Assembly (NCBI RefSeq): GCF_040730185.1
Contig: NZ_CP160402.1
Span: 868,001 to 932,000, forward strand
Length of the DNA: 64,000 nucleotides
Source of the DNA: Streptomyces sp. Je 1-332
Lineage (GTDB): Bacteria > Actinomycetota > Actinomycetes > Streptomycetales > Streptomycetaceae
Direction: 5' to 3'
Both the position numbers and the translations under genes were made by a program. The notes under the pieces are model-generated. The model ran no database searches, had not been told where the DNA came from, and saw only the letters and a program-made list of their open reading frames with translations. Positions 63,660 through 64,000 of the stretch are shown piece after piece; positions within the stretch are counted from its first letter, which is position 1, and every line of letters begins with the position of its first letter.

Positions 63660-63766
63660 GAGAGCAGCGCTCGCGGACGCGAGCACTGCGCATTTTAGAG
63701 AGCACTGCTCTTGAAATGGAGCACCCATCTCGTGCACACTGCTCTTAAGCGAGAGCAGTGCTCTCG
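63660..63766. promoter_or_regulatory. Array of TetR operators
   Basis: Palindromes of one consensus occur at 63660-63674 (GAGAGCAGCGCTCGC), 63679-63691 (degenerate), 63697-63712 (AGAGAGCACTGCTCTT, nearly perfect) and 63750-63766 (CGAGAGCAGTGCTCTCG, perfect, 17 bases), plus a half-site near 63738-63745. They fill the divergent region between the TetR and nitroreductase genes. The last site ends 30 bases before the nitroreductase start codon. Confidence 0.75.
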
Positions 63767-63796
63767 GAAGTCCTCAAGACTCAGGCGGTCGTCACC

Positions 63797-64000
63797 ATGT
63801 CCACGTCCCCCTCCCGCGGCACCGGCTCCCCCACCCCCACCACCCCCTACTACCTCAAGGGCAGCCCGCTCGCCGTGCGGCTCAACAGCGTGATCGGCTG
63901 GCTTGCGCGGCACGGCATCAGCCTGGCCGGCTCGGCCGAGCTCTCCGTGCGCGGGCGCAAGAGCGGACAGATGCAGCGCATCCCGGTCAACCCGTTCACG
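63797..64000 (+). CDS. Deazaflavin (F420)-dependent nitroreductase family protein (partial)
   Basis: The first 68 residues are present; the gene runs off the window. After a Ser/Thr/Pro-rich N-terminus comes YYLKGSPLAVRLNSVIGWLARHGI, then LSVRGRKSGQMQRIPVNPF. The GRKSG..R.IPVNP signature is that of the F420-dependent Ddn-like family (DUF385). Members reduce quinones or nitro compounds. AGGCGG lies near the ATG at 63797. It is divergent from the TetR gene with a shared operator array, a usual arrangement for this family. Confidence 0.87.
   Translation, partial: MSTSPSRGTGSPTPTTPYYLKGSPLAVRLNSVIGWLARHGISLAGSAELSVRGRKSGQMQRIPVNPFT

Noticed and set aside
62080..64000. Start of a secondary-metabolite gene cluster suggested by the SARP-like regulator.
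   Set aside because: No biosynthetic gene is present in the window; the next genes are a TetR regulator and a nitroreductase-like gene.

Overview
The window looks like a chromosomal stretch of a Streptomyces-type actinomycete. The sequence is uniformly very GC-rich, coding third positions are almost all G or C, genes overlap by ATGA or GTGA, several genes appear leaderless, and the gene families are typical (Tat-exported glycosidases, LacI- and ROK-type sugar regulators, a SARP-like regulator, mycothiol-type enzymes). I found about 57 genes or gene remnants, including two truncated at the window edges, two broken genes and one doubtful small reading frame. I saw no tRNA, rRNA, CRISPR array, insertion sequence or prophage.

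1-10.7 kb is a plant arabinogalactan utilisation locus. It has a secreted endo-galactanase (GH53) and an intracellular beta-galactosidase (GH42) on the minus strand. Divergent from them are a lipoprotein sugar-binding protein, two ABC permeases and a LacI repressor. A secreted GH43 arabinanase/arabinofuranosidase follows, next to a frameshifted alditol oxidase. Two copies of a LacI-like operator lie in the divergent promoter region. No ABC ATPase is encoded, as expected when a shared MsiK-type ATPase is used. 10.8-14 kb has a LysR/SDR divergent pair and an rRNA-methyltransferase-like gene. 14.1-19.8 kb carries a choline- or alcohol-oxidation operon (aldehyde dehydrogenase, APC permease, GMC oxidoreductase) with a convergent LacI regulator.

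19.9-40 kb is mostly housekeeping or conserved actinomycete genes: an unknown secreted protein, Nudix hydrolase, Lnt, O-antigen-ligase-like protein, Asp/Glu racemase, HpnB-like glycosyltransferase, a two-domain TerD protein, MOSC protein, an unusual beta-helix plus AAA+ protein, a membrane hydrolase, DeoR regulator, SRPBCC protein, cysteine-synthase homologue and an anti-sigma-type ATPase. 40.1-46.7 kb holds a SHOCT/ABC/FtsX export operon. A TetR-cupin-DUF4865-phosphotriesterase-like operon is transcribed away from it. 46.8-52.4 kb has a dehalogenase-fold hydrolase, a TetR/MFS pair sharing an operator motif, a ROK regulator and a leaderless MFS gene.

52.6-55.5 kb is an arsenic locus: arsR-acr3-arsC in one operon, with a divergent arsM. 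55.6-64 kb has a mycothiol-type enzyme, a MarR regulator facing a decayed MFS pump, an MMPL transporter followed by a two-component system, a SARP-like regulator, and a TetR gene divergent from a deazaflavin-dependent nitroreductase. An array of palindromic operators lies between that last pair.

No single gene set is convincingly a wholly new system. The most unusual items are the beta-helix/AAA+ protein, the TetR-cupin-DUF4865-PTE operon, the TerD divergent leader region, the tandem 12-mers upstream of the SARP-like gene and the operator array at the right end.
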